Source of the DNA: Microtetraspora glauca
Lineage (GTDB): Bacteria > Actinomycetota > Actinomycetes > Streptosporangiales > Streptosporangiaceae
Direction: 5' to 3'
Assembly (NCBI GenBank): GCA_001570385.1
Contig: BBYL01000013.1
Coordinates: 1-64,000, forward strand
Length of the DNA stretch: 64,000 nucleotides
The position numbers and the translations under genes are program-made. Below, piece after piece: positions 33,509 to 41,540 of the stretch. Every line of letters begins with the position of its first letter. Position 1 is the first letter of the stretch. Under the pieces are notes generated by a model, which saw only the letters and a list, made by a program, of their open reading frames with translations, was not told the origin of the DNA and searched no databases.

Positions 33509-34090
33509 CTAGCGGCGGTAGTAGTACGCCGCCGTGTAGCCCATGTTTCCCCTAATGCTGACATTTCGGCAGTTCTTCTGCGTGAAGAGTGACCCGCCCT
33601 GGTTGGCGCCGCGGAATTTGACGATCCAACCAGGCGAGTCCCAGGTCACCGACTCGACGATGGCGATGTGTCCATAGCGTGGGTAGTAGGTGTCCTTCCA
33701 CACGGCTACATCACCTTTCCTGGGCGCCATGCCGTACCCGACATACTTGAACCCGTTCTGCTTCAGAACGGCTCCCATGTCGGTGGCGTTCCTCATCTGT
33801 CCGGTCAGCCCGTAATATCGCTGCACGAACGCGACGCACTGGCAATTTGAGGCGGCCGCCGCACCGACATCCGACTCGTCGATGATGTCGGTGCCGACCC
33901 CGGTGGCTGGTCCGATGTCGTCGCCCTCAACCGAGGCGATGGTTTGGGCGCTGTGAGCGCCGGTGCCGGCAGTCGCCGGTTGACCAAACTGCGCGAACAC
34001 CAGTCCGAATGCGATCGTCAGCGCCGCGGTACGTGGCAGAAGGCCGGGAAGGATTCTCGATGATGAACCGCCGCCGCCGGTCAGTGCCAT
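33509..34090 (-). CDS. secreted CHAP-domain amidase/peptidase-like protein
   Basis: 193 residues. ATG 34090 is chosen because GGGAG lies about ten bases before it and the product starts with a signal peptide (LPRTAALTIAFGLVFAQFGQPATA). The CHAP domain shows the catalytic Cys in SNCQCVAFVQRYYGL and His in PRYGHIAIVESV, with the closing FRGANQGGS. CHAP enzymes cut peptidoglycan amide bonds. The frame continues upstream to 34174 without further support. Confidence 0.82.
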   Translation of the reverse strand: MALTGGGGSSSRILPGLLPRTAALTIAFGLVFAQFGQPATAGTGAHSAQTIASVEGDDIGPATGVGTDIIDESDVGAAAASNCQCVAFVQRYYGLTGQMRNATDMGAVLKQNGFKYVGYGMAPRKGDVAVWKDTYYPRYGHIAIVESVTWDSPGWIVKFRGANQGGSLFTQKNCRNVSIRGNMGYTAAYYYRR

Positions 34091-34247
34091 AAGAGCATTT
34101 CTCCCTACGAGACTTGAATGATCACAACGGCGAAACGGTATCAGCGACATATATAGTTTTTGCATAGAAAGCACCCTTTTGGGTTCCTGCCAGCTTCTGG
34201 ACAGTCAGCGACATAATCTGACAGGGAATCTCGGCATTCTCAATTCA

Positions 34248-34862
34248 TCACACAGAAGCCGGTACGGCGGGCTCGACCACGCGGTGCCGGCCGTCAGCCA
34301 GCCGCGACGCACGGGACACACGGGCCAGCGCCAGGAAGGAGATCAGCAGGAAGGCGGCGCCCAGCGGCATGAGGTCCTTCTCCACGAACGGCACCAGGAC
34401 GTCGGCGATCACCAGGACGGGCGTCCACGCCTTGACGCGGCGCCGGATCGCAAGCTGGAGGACCAGGCCGATCTGGGCGACGAAGAACAGCAGCGGCCCG
34501 AAGTCGTAGATCACCTGCTGCACCCCGGGAACCGCCTGGACCTGATCGAACAGCGCGCCCATCGCGGCGTGGTCGGCTGACCGGAACCCCAAGACGATGT
34601 CGATGACGAACTGAGCGATCAGCGTGGCGATGCCGACATATCCGGTGGAGGCCAGACCAGTGGCCAGGCGTCCGCGACCGGCCAGCCTCCGCATCTCATG
34701 AAAGGCCACGGCGAAGAACGCCAGGGCGCCGATGAAGGCCAGATGCCCGGTCGTCCAGGCGACCCCGGGACCGCGGCTGCCGTCCAGGCCGTCCAGGATG
34801 CGGATCACGCCGTAGGTGAAGGTGAGGACGGGGGCGGCGACGAAGGCGATACGGGGGTTCAT
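34248..34862 (-). CDS. DUF4386-like/uncharacterised six-helix membrane protein
   Basis: 204 residues starting at ATG 34862, with six hydrophobic segments (IAFVAAPVLTFTYGVIRIL, TTGHLAFIGALAFFAVAFHEM, STGYVGIATLIAQFVIDIVLGF, FGPLLFFVAQIGLVLQLAI and others). No catalytic motif is visible and the family assignment is a guess. It is followed by the CHAP gene on the same strand after a 157-bp gap, so co-transcription is uncertain. Confidence 0.6.
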   Translation of the reverse strand: MNPRIAFVAAPVLTFTYGVIRILDGLDGSRGPGVAWTTGHLAFIGALAFFAVAFHEMRRLAGRGRLATGLASTGYVGIATLIAQFVIDIVLGFRSADHAAMGALFDQVQAVPGVQQVIYDFGPLLFFVAQIGLVLQLAIRRRVKAWTPVLVIADVLVPFVEKDLMPLGAAFLLISFLALARVSRASRLADGRHRVVEPAVPASV

Positions 34863-35070
34863 CTCGTTGACTCCTTAGCTGCGATGACCTCCCCAATCCT
34901 GGTTTCCCACGGCCGCACGGACATCGCCGAGGCGAGCGAACTCCCACATCCCTCTCGAGAGGGATCCGTCATTCCCCCGGATCAGGCGGCCGGTCCCCGC
35001 CGTCGTCGTCTCCAGCCGCCACCCGCCGGCCACACGTGATCGGCCGCGGGATCGACCACCACTGGGACTG

Positions 35071-35238
35071 ATGGACCATGCGTTGGCCACGGGCCTCTTG
35101 GCGAATGGTCACCCGATCACCGTCTGGAACCGCTCGTCGGCCAAGGCTGACGATCCCGTCGCCAACGGCGCCACCCTGGCCGGCTCGATCAAGAGCGCGG
35201 TCGAGGCAAGCCCACTCGTCATTGTCTGCGTGACGGCC
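35071..35238 (+). pseudogene. N-terminal fragment of an NAD(P)-binding dehydrogenase
   Basis: The frame at 35071 reads MDHALATGLLANGHPITVWNRSSAKADDPVANGATLA and SPLVIVCVT. This is the βαβ start and second strand of 6-phosphogluconate dehydrogenase-like or imine reductase-like proteins. The glycine-rich first strand is missing upstream. After 35238 similarity ends. The remnant has no start signal. Confidence 0.6.
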
Positions 35239-35362
35239 CGCCGAGCAGGCGGATCAACCGAGATGAGGCCGCAGGCCACCCCGAAACGGCAATAAAGTCA
35301 TGATCTGCGAACCCAATAGGGATATAGTCTCCCAAGCCACGTAACGCGAGGAGGTGAGCCCG

Positions 35363-35413
35363 ATGACCACGAACCACCCTGTCCGGGCACTCCTGGCCGC
35401 TGCGTCTGTCTGA
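35363..35413 (+). CDS. possible 16-aa leader peptide upstream of epoxide hydrolase
   Basis: GAGGAGGTGAGCCCG places an excellent ribosome site before ATG 35363. The frame encodes MTTNHPVRALLAAASV and stops at 35411, 49 bases before the epoxide hydrolase start. A TATAGT-like -10 lies near 35326. It could be a translated leader that controls the enzyme gene or the stub of a lost gene. It is very short, so this is tentative. Confidence 0.35.
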   Translation: MTTNHPVRALLAAASV

Positions 35414-35462
35414 CCGGCACTCAGGAGCGCCCGCCCGTCGAGCACTCCTGAACGAAGGAACA

Positions 35463-36617
35463 ATGACAGTCAAGCCCTTTCAGATCTCCGTATCCGATGA
35501 TGTCCTGAACGACCTGCGTACGCGCCTCGCCCGCACCCTCTTCACGGCGGCGTCAGACACCACCTACTGGGCCGCCGGGACCGATCCCGGCTACCTGCGC
35601 GAGCTCGTCACGTACTGGGCGGACGGATTCGACTGGCGCGCGGCCGAGACGGCGCTCAACGCCTACCCGCATCACATCGCCGAGATCGCCGGACAGCAGG
35701 TGCACTTCGTGCACCTGCGCGGCAGAGGCGCCGAAGGCGCGCCCGCGCCGTTGCCGCTGATCCTGACCCACGGCTGGCCAAGCAGCTTCGTGGAAATGCT
35801 GCGAGTCGCCGAGCGGCTGGCCGACCCGGCTGGCCACGGCGGTGACCCCGCTGACGCATTCGACGTGGTCATTCCCTCGCTGCCCGGTTTCCTGTACTCC
35901 GAGCTGCCGCAAGGGCCGTTCACCCGCAGGGGCGTCGCCGAGACCTGGCACACGCTCATGACCGAGACCCTCGGCTACCCGCGCTTCGGGGCCTTCGGCG
36001 GTGACATCGGGGGCGGGGTGACGCAGTGGCTCGGCGCCCTCTACCCGGGCGAGGTCGTCGGCGTCCACGTCACCTCCGCAGTGATCACGACCGACTTCCG
36101 GGAGCAGCCGCCGACCGCCGAGGAGGCGGCATACCTCGAAGCCCTCAGCGCGTACGACGCCACGGACCAGGGCTACAGCGAGATCATGTGCACCCGGCCG
36201 GACACGATCGCCGCCGCACTGGCGGACTCCCCGGCGGGACTCGTCGCATGGATCATCGACAAGTATCGCGACTGGAGCGACTGCGGCGGCGACCTGGAGA
36301 CCCGCTGGGACAAGGACACCCTGCTGACGATCGCGACCCTCTACTGGGCCACCGGCACCATCGGCTCATCCTTCCGGCAGTACTACGACTACCCCCAGAA
36401 CAGACCGGTCCCGAACATCACGGTGCCCAGCGCGGTGACGCTGAGCAACGAACCGGCCTACGCGAACATCCCCCGGAGCCTCACCGAACGTCTCTGCACC
36501 GACCTGCGCCACTGGAGCACCCCAGAACGGGGAGGGCACTTCATGGCTCATGAGGAACCCGAACAGGTCGCCAACGAGCTGCGCGCCTTCTTCCGGCCCC
36601 TCAGGTCCGGAAGCTGA
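35463..36617 (+). CDS. epoxide hydrolase (EHN N-terminal domain)
   Basis: 384 residues. The N-terminal EHN region is FQISVSDDVLNDLRTRLARTLF and YLRELVTYWADGFDWRAAETALNAYPHHIAEIAG. The α/β hydrolase core follows: ILTHGWPSSFVEMLRVAERL (HGWP oxyanion motif), the nucleophile elbow GAFGGDIGGGVTQW (Asp) and the C-terminal RGGHFMAHEEPEQVANELR (catalytic His). Tyr residues in the cap are plausible acid ligands. The enzyme opens epoxides to diols through an ester intermediate. It has a strong terminator downstream. The length fits the family. Confidence 0.9.
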   Translation: MTVKPFQISVSDDVLNDLRTRLARTLFTAASDTTYWAAGTDPGYLRELVTYWADGFDWRAAETALNAYPHHIAEIAGQQVHFVHLRGRGAEGAPAPLPLILTHGWPSSFVEMLRVAERLADPAGHGGDPADAFDVVIPSLPGFLYSELPQGPFTRRGVAETWHTLMTETLGYPRFGAFGGDIGGGVTQWLGALYPGEVVGVHVTSAVITTDFREQPPTAEEAAYLEALSAYDATDQGYSEIMCTRPDTIAAALADSPAGLVAWIIDKYRDWSDCGGDLETRWDKDTLLTIATLYWATGTIGSSFRQYYDYPQNRPVPNITVPSAVTLSNEPAYANIPRSLTERLCTDLRHWSTPERGGHFMAHEEPEQVANELRAFFRPLRSGS

Positions 36618-36623
36618 CGTCCG

Positions 36624-36652
36624 TCCCCCCGCGGCCACCGGCCGCGGGGGGA
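36624..36652. terminator. GC-rich hairpin after epoxide hydrolase
   Basis: TCCCCCCGCGGCC and GGCCGCGGGGGGA form a perfect 13-bp stem with a three-base ACC loop. It starts seven bases after the epoxide hydrolase stop. Confidence 0.8.
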
Positions 36653-36878
36653 CTCGCGGGACGTGGCCGGCGTGACGGGAGTCACCGGAAGCGCCCTTCT
36701 CTGAGCCGGATGTCCGATACGGTGCGGGTGCCGATTATTCATCCGGCCAGGTAAATCCGCATGGTGGTACTCCCTGAGGACGCCTCCCCGTCGGTCGCGT
36801 CGGCGAATGTCGAAATCGCAGCTACGCGATCGGCGCGCTACGCCTGCTCGGCTTCACCAACATCACCGACGGCACCCG

Positions 36879-37094
36879 ATGGGCGCGCACTTCCATAATC
36901 CGCTGATCGCTAACCTCGTGCTCGCGCTCGGCCACGCCGAGTGCTACCCCCGCTTCGGCTTCGTCCCGGCCTCGCGCCATGCCATCCGGCCGCCCTTCGA
37001 CGTCGAGGACAAGTACATGATGGCGCTCGTCTTCGACCCCACCCGGCCCGTGCCGTCCGGCACCATCCGCTACCCGGCCGCGTTCGGAGTCTGA
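36879..37094 (+). pseudogene. C-terminal fragment of a GNAT acetyltransferase
   Basis: The frame gives LVLALGHAECYPRFGFVPASRHAI, KYMMALVFDP and TIRYPAAFGV. This is the last third of YhbS-type GNATs (GHxxYYxRFGF, then GxVxYPxAF). The acetyl-CoA binding motif and everything upstream are missing. Residual frame integrity suggests recent loss. Confidence 0.6.
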
Positions 37095-37098
37095 CCCA

Positions 37099-37488
37099 TG
37101 GAAGGGCGTCGAGCGCGGGCTGCCACTGCAGGTCCACATCGGCTACGGCGACCCCGACGTCGACCTGCACCGCTCCGACCCGCTGCTGCTGCACTGCTAC
37201 CCCTTCCACCGCAACGCCGGCTTCCTCGCCCAGGTGTACCCGAACGTCTACTTCGACGTCGGGCTGGGAGTGGACTACACCGGGGCGCGCAGCGTGGCCG
37301 TCGTCGCCGAACGCCGGGAGCCTGCTCTCCGCCTACCTCGCCGGATCTTCCCGGAACACATCGGGCCGGACGAGCCGCTCGTGCCGGAGTTCCGCGACCA
37401 CCGGGGCGCGCACGTGCCCTGGTGGCTCGGCGCCTGGCTTGATGACCTGGGTAGACACCACTGCCTGCTACTCTATGATGCTAATTAA
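37099..37488 (+). pseudogene. internal fragment of an amidohydrolase-family protein
   Basis: Reading from 37099: WKGVERGLPLQVHIGYGDPD, PLLLHCYPFHRNAGFLAQVYPNVYFDVGLGV and DYTGARSV. The HIGYGD and LLHCYPFHRNAG phrases are metal-binding and core strands of actinobacterial amidohydrolases. Similarity fades after about 37310, suggesting a frameshift or junction. The N-terminus is absent and replaced by the GNAT fragment. Confidence 0.6.
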
Positions 37489-37515
37489 TCACAATGCGTA
37501 ACAACGGGGGTTATT

Positions 37516-38784
37516 GTGAAGATCGCCTGCGTCGGCGGCGGACCCGCCAGCCTGTACTTCTCGATCCTGATGAAACGGGTGGACCCATCCCACGACATCA
37601 CCGTCCACGAGCGGAACCCAGCCGGTTCGACATACGGCTGGGGCGTGACCTACTGGGACGGACTACTCGACTACCTCCACGGCGCCGACCCCGAATCCGC
37701 ACGCACCATCGAGGAGAACTCAGTCCACTGGGACAGCTGGGAGATGCACGTTTATGACCGCGCCACGGTGGCGACGGTGGCAGGGGAAGACTGGGGCGAA
37801 GGCTTCGGCATCGGCCGGCATCAACTGCTCGACATCCTCACCGAACGCGCCCGCTCCCTCGGCGTGCACATCGAGTTCGAACACGAGATCACCGACAGGG
37901 ACGAACTCGCCGACGCCGACCTCGTCGTCGCCGGCGACGGCGTCAACAGCCTGCTGCGCGAACGCCACACCGACCACTTCGGCTCCGAGATCACGGTCGG
38001 ACGCAACGTCTACGCCTGGCTCGGCACCACCAAGGTCTTCCGCTCCTTCACCTTCACCTTCGTGGAGACCGAGCACGGCTGGATCTGGTGCTACGGCTAC
38101 GGATTCAGCAAGGACCACAGCACCTGCGTCATCGAATGCTCCCCCACCACCTGGAAAGGACTCGGACTCCACCAGGCGAACAAAGCCGACAGCCTGGCCC
38201 TCCTGGAGAAACTCTTCGCCGACATCCTGGACGGACACCCACTGATCGCCCAGGCGCACACCGAAGACGGCACACAATGGCTGAACTTCCGCACCCTGAC
38301 CAACCGGACGTGGTACCACGACAACCTCGTCCTGCTCGGAGACGCCGCGCACACCACCCATTACTCCATCGGCGCCGGCACCGCCCTCGCACTGGAAGAC
38401 GCCGCCTTCCTGGTCAACGCACTACACGGGGAGACACAACTCCAGGCCGCCCTCGCCCGCTACGACCGGGAACGCCAAGCCGCGATCCGCCTCTCCCTGA
38501 GAGCGGCCCGCTATAGCGCCCGATGGTACGAGAACCTCCCGCGCTACGTCGGCCTTCCACCGGAGCAACTGTTCGAACTGCTCGGCCAGCGGCGCTCCCC
38601 GCTCCTCCCGCACGTCCCACCACGGCTGTACTACCGGCTCGGCCAGGCGGCCGATCAGTTGTACTACCTGCTCGGCCAGGCGGCCGATCAGTTCAGGTCG
38701 CTACGCAACCGCGGGCGCCGGCCGGACCCCGGACCACATGAACCAAACACGCCGGGACAACCGGACGAGATGATCACGCGCTGA
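37516..38784 (+). CDS. FAD-dependent aromatic monooxygenase (VioD/tryptophan hydroxylase-like)
   Basis: 422 residues from GTG 37516. The FAD dinucleotide fold opens the protein (IACVGGGPASLYFSILMK), the DG motif is DADLVVAGDGVNSLLR and the GD motif is VLLGDAAHTTHYSIGAGTALALEDA. The intervening VERN-GWGV phrase (HERNPAGSTYGWGVTYWDGL) is shared with VioD and salicylyl-CoA or anthraniloyl-CoA hydroxylases. It should hydroxylate an aromatic ring with NAD(P)H and O2. The C-terminus is extended by a tandem 11-residue duplication. It stands alone among remnants, so its pathway is not visible. Confidence 0.87.
   Translation: MKIACVGGGPASLYFSILMKRVDPSHDITVHERNPAGSTYGWGVTYWDGLLDYLHGADPESARTIEENSVHWDSWEMHVYDRATVATVAGEDWGEGFGIGRHQLLDILTERARSLGVHIEFEHEITDRDELADADLVVAGDGVNSLLRERHTDHFGSEITVGRNVYAWLGTTKVFRSFTFTFVETEHGWIWCYGYGFSKDHSTCVIECSPTTWKGLGLHQANKADSLALLEKLFADILDGHPLIAQAHTEDGTQWLNFRTLTNRTWYHDNLVLLGDAAHTTHYSIGAGTALALEDAAFLVNALHGETQLQAALARYDRERQAAIRLSLRAARYSARWYENLPRYVGLPPEQLFELLGQRRSPLLPHVPPRLYYRLGQAADQLYYLLGQAADQFRSLRNRGRRPDPGPHEPNTPGQPDEMITR
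38627..38692. repeat. 33-bp tandem duplication at the 3' end of the monooxygenase gene
   Basis: Units 38627-38659 and 38660-38692 are nearly identical and encode YYRLGQAADQL and YYLLGQAADQF. The unit length keeps the frame. It is absent from VioD-type enzymes as far as I know. Confidence 0.85.
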
Positions 38785-38997
38785 CCCGCCCCGGGACGAA
38801 AACGCGACCACCAGCGCCGCCGCACCACGTACGCCGAGGCGGAGCCACCGCCGCGCACCGCCGCCGAACGCCGACACGAAGTCAGACCTCACGACACGGC
38901 CCTGAACTCCTACCGCTACGAAACGAGCGGGACTGTAAGAACAACGGCTCTGTCGCAGATTCGGTGGTGACGGAACGTCCCGGCACGACGGTAAATC
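38785..38997. other. gene-free segment
   Basis: 213 GC-rich bases between the monooxygenase stop and the transposase fragment. No supported frame, hairpin or promoter was seen. Confidence 0.3.
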
Positions 38998-39160
38998 GTG
39001 CATGATCTCGACGAGCTTGTGAATGTGGTGTTTTCCGGGTTATCGCCACTGGTCGTGAAGAACGTGGCGAACGAGGGCGAGTGGATCCAGGTGCGGGCGC
39101 GAACCCCGGACAGGCCGGTCGCCTGTCCGGGCCGCGGCCGCTTGAGGCGCACAGGAGGTG
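38998..39160 (+). pseudogene. N-terminal fragment of an ISL3-family transposase
   Basis: GTG 38998 opens HDLDELVNVVFSGLSPLVVKNVANEGEWIQVRARTPDRPVACPG. This is the start of ISL3 transposases up to the zinc-finger region; the first Cys is kept and the second is changed to Arg (CPGRG instead of CPGCG). The frame loses similarity after about 39160. No inverted repeats were found. Confidence 0.65.
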
Positions 39161-39208
39161 GACTGCGAATCCGTTGCTGTCAGCGTTGCTGCCACTGGAG
39201 ATCAAAAA

Positions 39209-39233
39209 GCCCCGAACGATGATCTGTTTGGGG
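39209..39233. terminator. hairpin next to tRNA-Phe-like fragment
   Basis: GCCCCGAAC and GTTTGGGGC form a nine-pair stem with one G-U pair, preceded by AAAAA. It lies just left of the tRNA-Phe-like sequence on the side where a tRNA terminator would be for the minus strand. Confidence 0.45.
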
Positions 39234-39268
39234 CGATTGGGCTGTTCAGAGAGTGTAGTCAGGGGCAC

Positions 39269-39298
39269 GGTCGAACTGCCGACCTTCCGCTTTTCAGG
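39269..39298 (-). other. tRNA-Phe-like fragment (anticodon loop to T loop), possible attachment-site scar
   Basis: On the minus strand this reads CCTGAAAAGCGGAAGGTC then GGCAGTTCGACC, which is the anticodon loop (GAA), 3' anticodon stem, variable loop and T arm of an actinobacterial tRNA-Phe. The 5' half is absent. The same 30-base sequence, with one extra A in the minus strand, recurs at 43582-43612. A tyrosine integrase remnant lies 60 bases inside it. Confidence 0.6.
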
Positions 39299-39361
39299 TG
39301 TAGCAGTCGCCCTGTTGCCCATCGAAGACCTGGGGTCGAGGGTAATCGACAGTGCCCGTCG

Positions 39362-39706
39362 TGTGTGGCCATCCTCCGCGAGCACATCGCAGAGTTCGGC
39401 GTTCACGAAGACGGGCGACTGTTCCGTACCTCGCGGGGTGGCGTGATTTCCATCGACTGCGAGGCATGGCACAAAGCTCGGGTCCTGGCGCTGACGCCGG
39501 AACAGATCGCGTCCCCACCGGCGGCCCGGCCCTACGATCTCCGGCACGCAGCCGTCTCGCTCTGGCTCAACTCAGGGGTAGCCGCTCCAGAGGTGTCCGA
39601 ACGCGCCGGGCATGGCGCGGACGTGTTGCTCAGGGTCTATGCGAAGTGCATCGACGGCGGTGTAGCGATCGCCAACCGGCGGATAGACGACGCCTTGGAG
39701 ACATGA
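39362..39706 (+). pseudogene. C-terminal fragment of a tyrosine recombinase (integrase)
   Basis: The frame reads ILREHIAEFGVHEDGRLFRTS, then RPYDLRHAAVSLWLNSGVAAPEVSERAGHG and LLRVYAKCIDG. These are the second Arg, the His and the catalytic Tyr region of phage-type integrases (DLRH, GH, VYAK). The N-terminal core-binding domain is missing. Its 3' end at ATGAGG 39706 is intact. It is next to the tRNA-Phe-like fragment, as integrase genes usually are. Confidence 0.75.
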
Positions 39707-39761
39707 GGGCGCAAGGTAGCGTCAGAGGGTCCCGGTCATCCCGGGGCCCTCTTCGTTTCGC

Positions 39762-40234
39762 CTAGCCCAGGCGCAGGATGCTTTCCTCAATTTCAGCGTT
39801 TCGCGCGGGCGCGTACGAGGTCTCGGTGCCGGTGATCGCGAAACCGGCCTTCTGCAGGACCCTGAGCGAACCGAGGTTGTCACTGGCGGCACGGGCATAC
39901 AGCGGGCGGACGAGGACGAGCTCAAGGAACTGGGCGAGAGCTTGGGTGGCGACTCCTTGCCCCACGCCGCGCGGTCGATCCAGTAGGTGACCTCGGTGTC
40001 CCCTTCGATGACGAAGCTGCCGATGCTGCCGACCAGGTGACCATCCCGGGTCACCGCACGCAGGATGACATCGGGGGACGTCCTCAGCTTCGATATATGC
40101 GCATCGAACGCTTGGCGATCGTCGGGGTCCTTGGAAGTGAAGGCGGCCATCTGAACCGACTGGGGATCGCGCATCTGGTGGAACAGCGCATCCAGGTCGC
40201 CGTCCTCAACACCCCGCAACGCCACACCCGACAT
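39762..40234 (-). pseudogene. GNAT acetyltransferase broken by a one-base frameshift
   Basis: The first frame from ATG 40234 gives VALRGVEDGDLDALFHQMRDPQSVQM through EVTYWIDRAAWGKE. The second, one base shifted, continues GQGVATQALAQFLELVLVRPLYARAASDNLGSLRVLQKAGFAITG to the stop at 39762. Joining at about 39960 restores AAWGQGVATQAL, the acetyl-CoA motif. A single base is missing in the TGGGGCAAGG run. It is either a mutation or a sequencing error. Confidence 0.8.
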
Positions 40235-40574
40235 CGACTCTCTCCCCATCACCTGGCCGTTTCAACTTGTGCAGCAACCTAACAGCGGCTTCCGACAGTC
40301 CTGCCCGAAGGAGTCGCACGAAACAGGTGTCGACGACACGTGAAAACTGAGCGTCGTTGACAACAGGAGAGCATCGGGAACGGCGCCTGATCGGAAACCC
40401 GAGCTGACTGCACACAGCACCATCGGACCTGGCCGGTAGCTCCCAGCTCGGTCTTCCCGCGCATGGCCGCTCCGCACCAACAGGCCCATGCACCTCCCCT
40501 GTTCCGCCGAATCCAGGGCGAAACCCCCGCTAATTTGTTTGCCGCCGGCCAGCCTGGCCGGATAGGAAGCTTGG
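40235..40574. other. gene-free segment between two acetyltransferase genes
   Basis: 340 bases without a supported frame. A few short reading frames on the minus strand have no ribosome sites or recognisable motifs. The promoter of the 40575 gene is expected near its end. Confidence 0.3.
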
Positions 40575-41117
40575 GTGCTAAAAGGCAGCAAAGTCGGGCT
40601 CAGGGCCCGGCACGAGGACGACATCCCGATCCTGCGGACCGAGCTCTACGACGACGTGGTCAATTCCGTGCGGTCCGAAGCGCGGCCGTGGCGGCCGATC
40701 ACGCCCGGCTCGAAGGACTCGCGGCTCGTGGTGGACGACAAGGAGCAAGGGCACGTCCCGTTCTCCGTGGTGGAGCTGGACGGCGGCACGCTGATCGGCA
40801 CCGCGACGCTGTGGGGCATCGACAACCACCACCGGTCCGCGCACATCGGGCTAGGGCTGCTGCCTTCGGCCCGCGGCAAGGGCTACGGCACCGACGTGGT
40901 CGCGGTGCTGTGCCACTACGGTTTCGTTGTGCGCGGCCTGCAGCGACTGCAGATCGAGACGCTGTCGGACAACGCCGCGATGTTGCGCTCCGCCGAGCGC
41001 AACGGCTTCGTCCGCGAGGGCGTGCTGCGCTCCTCGGCCTGGGTGATGGGCGAGTTCCTGGACCAGGTGCTGCTCGGGCTCCTCGTCCAGGAGTGGAAGC
41101 CGGCCTCGAAGGGCTAG
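40575..41117 (+). CDS. GNAT family N-acetyltransferase (RimJ/RimL type)
   Basis: 180 residues from GTG 40575. VGLRARHEDDIPILRTELYDDV opens the family fold. The motif HIGLGLLPSARGKGYGTDVVAVLCHYGF holds the RGKGYG acetyl-CoA site, followed by LQRLQIETLSDNAAMLRSAERNGFVREG, typical of RimJ/RimL and related acetylases. The substrate is unknown. A perfect hairpin at 41220 follows. Confidence 0.88.
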   Translation: MLKGSKVGLRARHEDDIPILRTELYDDVVNSVRSEARPWRPITPGSKDSRLVVDDKEQGHVPFSVVELDGGTLIGTATLWGIDNHHRSAHIGLGLLPSARGKGYGTDVVAVLCHYGFVVRGLQRLQIETLSDNAAMLRSAERNGFVREGVLRSSAWVMGEFLDQVLLGLLVQEWKPASKG

Positions 41118-41219
41118 CCCACCTGCGGAAACGCGCCGTGATCCATCCCGGATATATCCCGGGAACAGCGGCCGGGGGCTGCTCTCGGTGGCCTACGACT
41201 GCACATGGGGGAAACGAGC

Positions 41220-41261
41220 AACGGCGTCTGACCGTAGCGAAACCGCTGGTCAGACGCCGTT
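41220..41261. terminator. perfect 14-bp hairpin terminator
   Basis: AACGGCGTCTGACC (41220-41233) pairs exactly with GGTCAGACGCCGTT (41248-41261), with TTTT overlapping the right end. It can end the GNAT transcript from the left and the tRNA-Ser-like transcript from the right. Confidence 0.85.
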
Positions 41262-41275
41262 TTCGGAGGTGGGAG

Positions 41276-41381
41276 CGGAGAGCGTGGGATTCGAACCCAC
41301 GAGGAGCGTCAAGCCCCTAGCGGTTTTCAAGAACACTGCGAATCACACCGCTGTGTAGCCGCTCACCTGGGCTTACGCTCC
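41276..41381 (-). pseudogene. tRNA-Ser(UGA)-like gene interrupted in its anticodon arm, candidate att scar
   Basis: The 3' half is a clean serine tRNA: CUUGAAA loop with UGA anticodon, ACCGC stem, long variable arm (AGGGGCUUGACGCUCCUC), T arm GUGGG-UUCGAAU-CCCAC, acceptor GCUCUCC and discriminator G. The 5' half can be fitted only loosely: acceptor GGAGCGU with one mismatch, D stem GCC/GGC, and GCGGU for the anticodon stem. Then 15 extra bases stand between GCGGU and the CUUGAAA loop, with five more before that stem. At 106 nt it exceeds the usual 88-90. It is either a broken tRNA or the hybrid end left by element integration. Confidence 0.6.
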
Positions 41382-41540
41382 CAACTGCCGCCCAGCGATA
41401 GAAGATCATCCCGCACATATCCCGCACCGCCGCGGAGGTTTGTCGTCCCGAGGCCGATCCCCTCACCGACGTCGTAAAGGTCCGGCGGCGCTTCCAACGG
41501 GTCGCGGTGGGTCGCCAGGTATAGATCCAATGGTCAGATT

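Noticed and set aside
41276..41381. Selenocysteine tRNA as an explanation for the long tRNA-like sequence
   Set aside because: The D-loop phrase GGTGAGCGGC recalls SelC, but the anticodon in the loop is UGA, not UCA, and the acceptor stem is serine-like with a mismatch.
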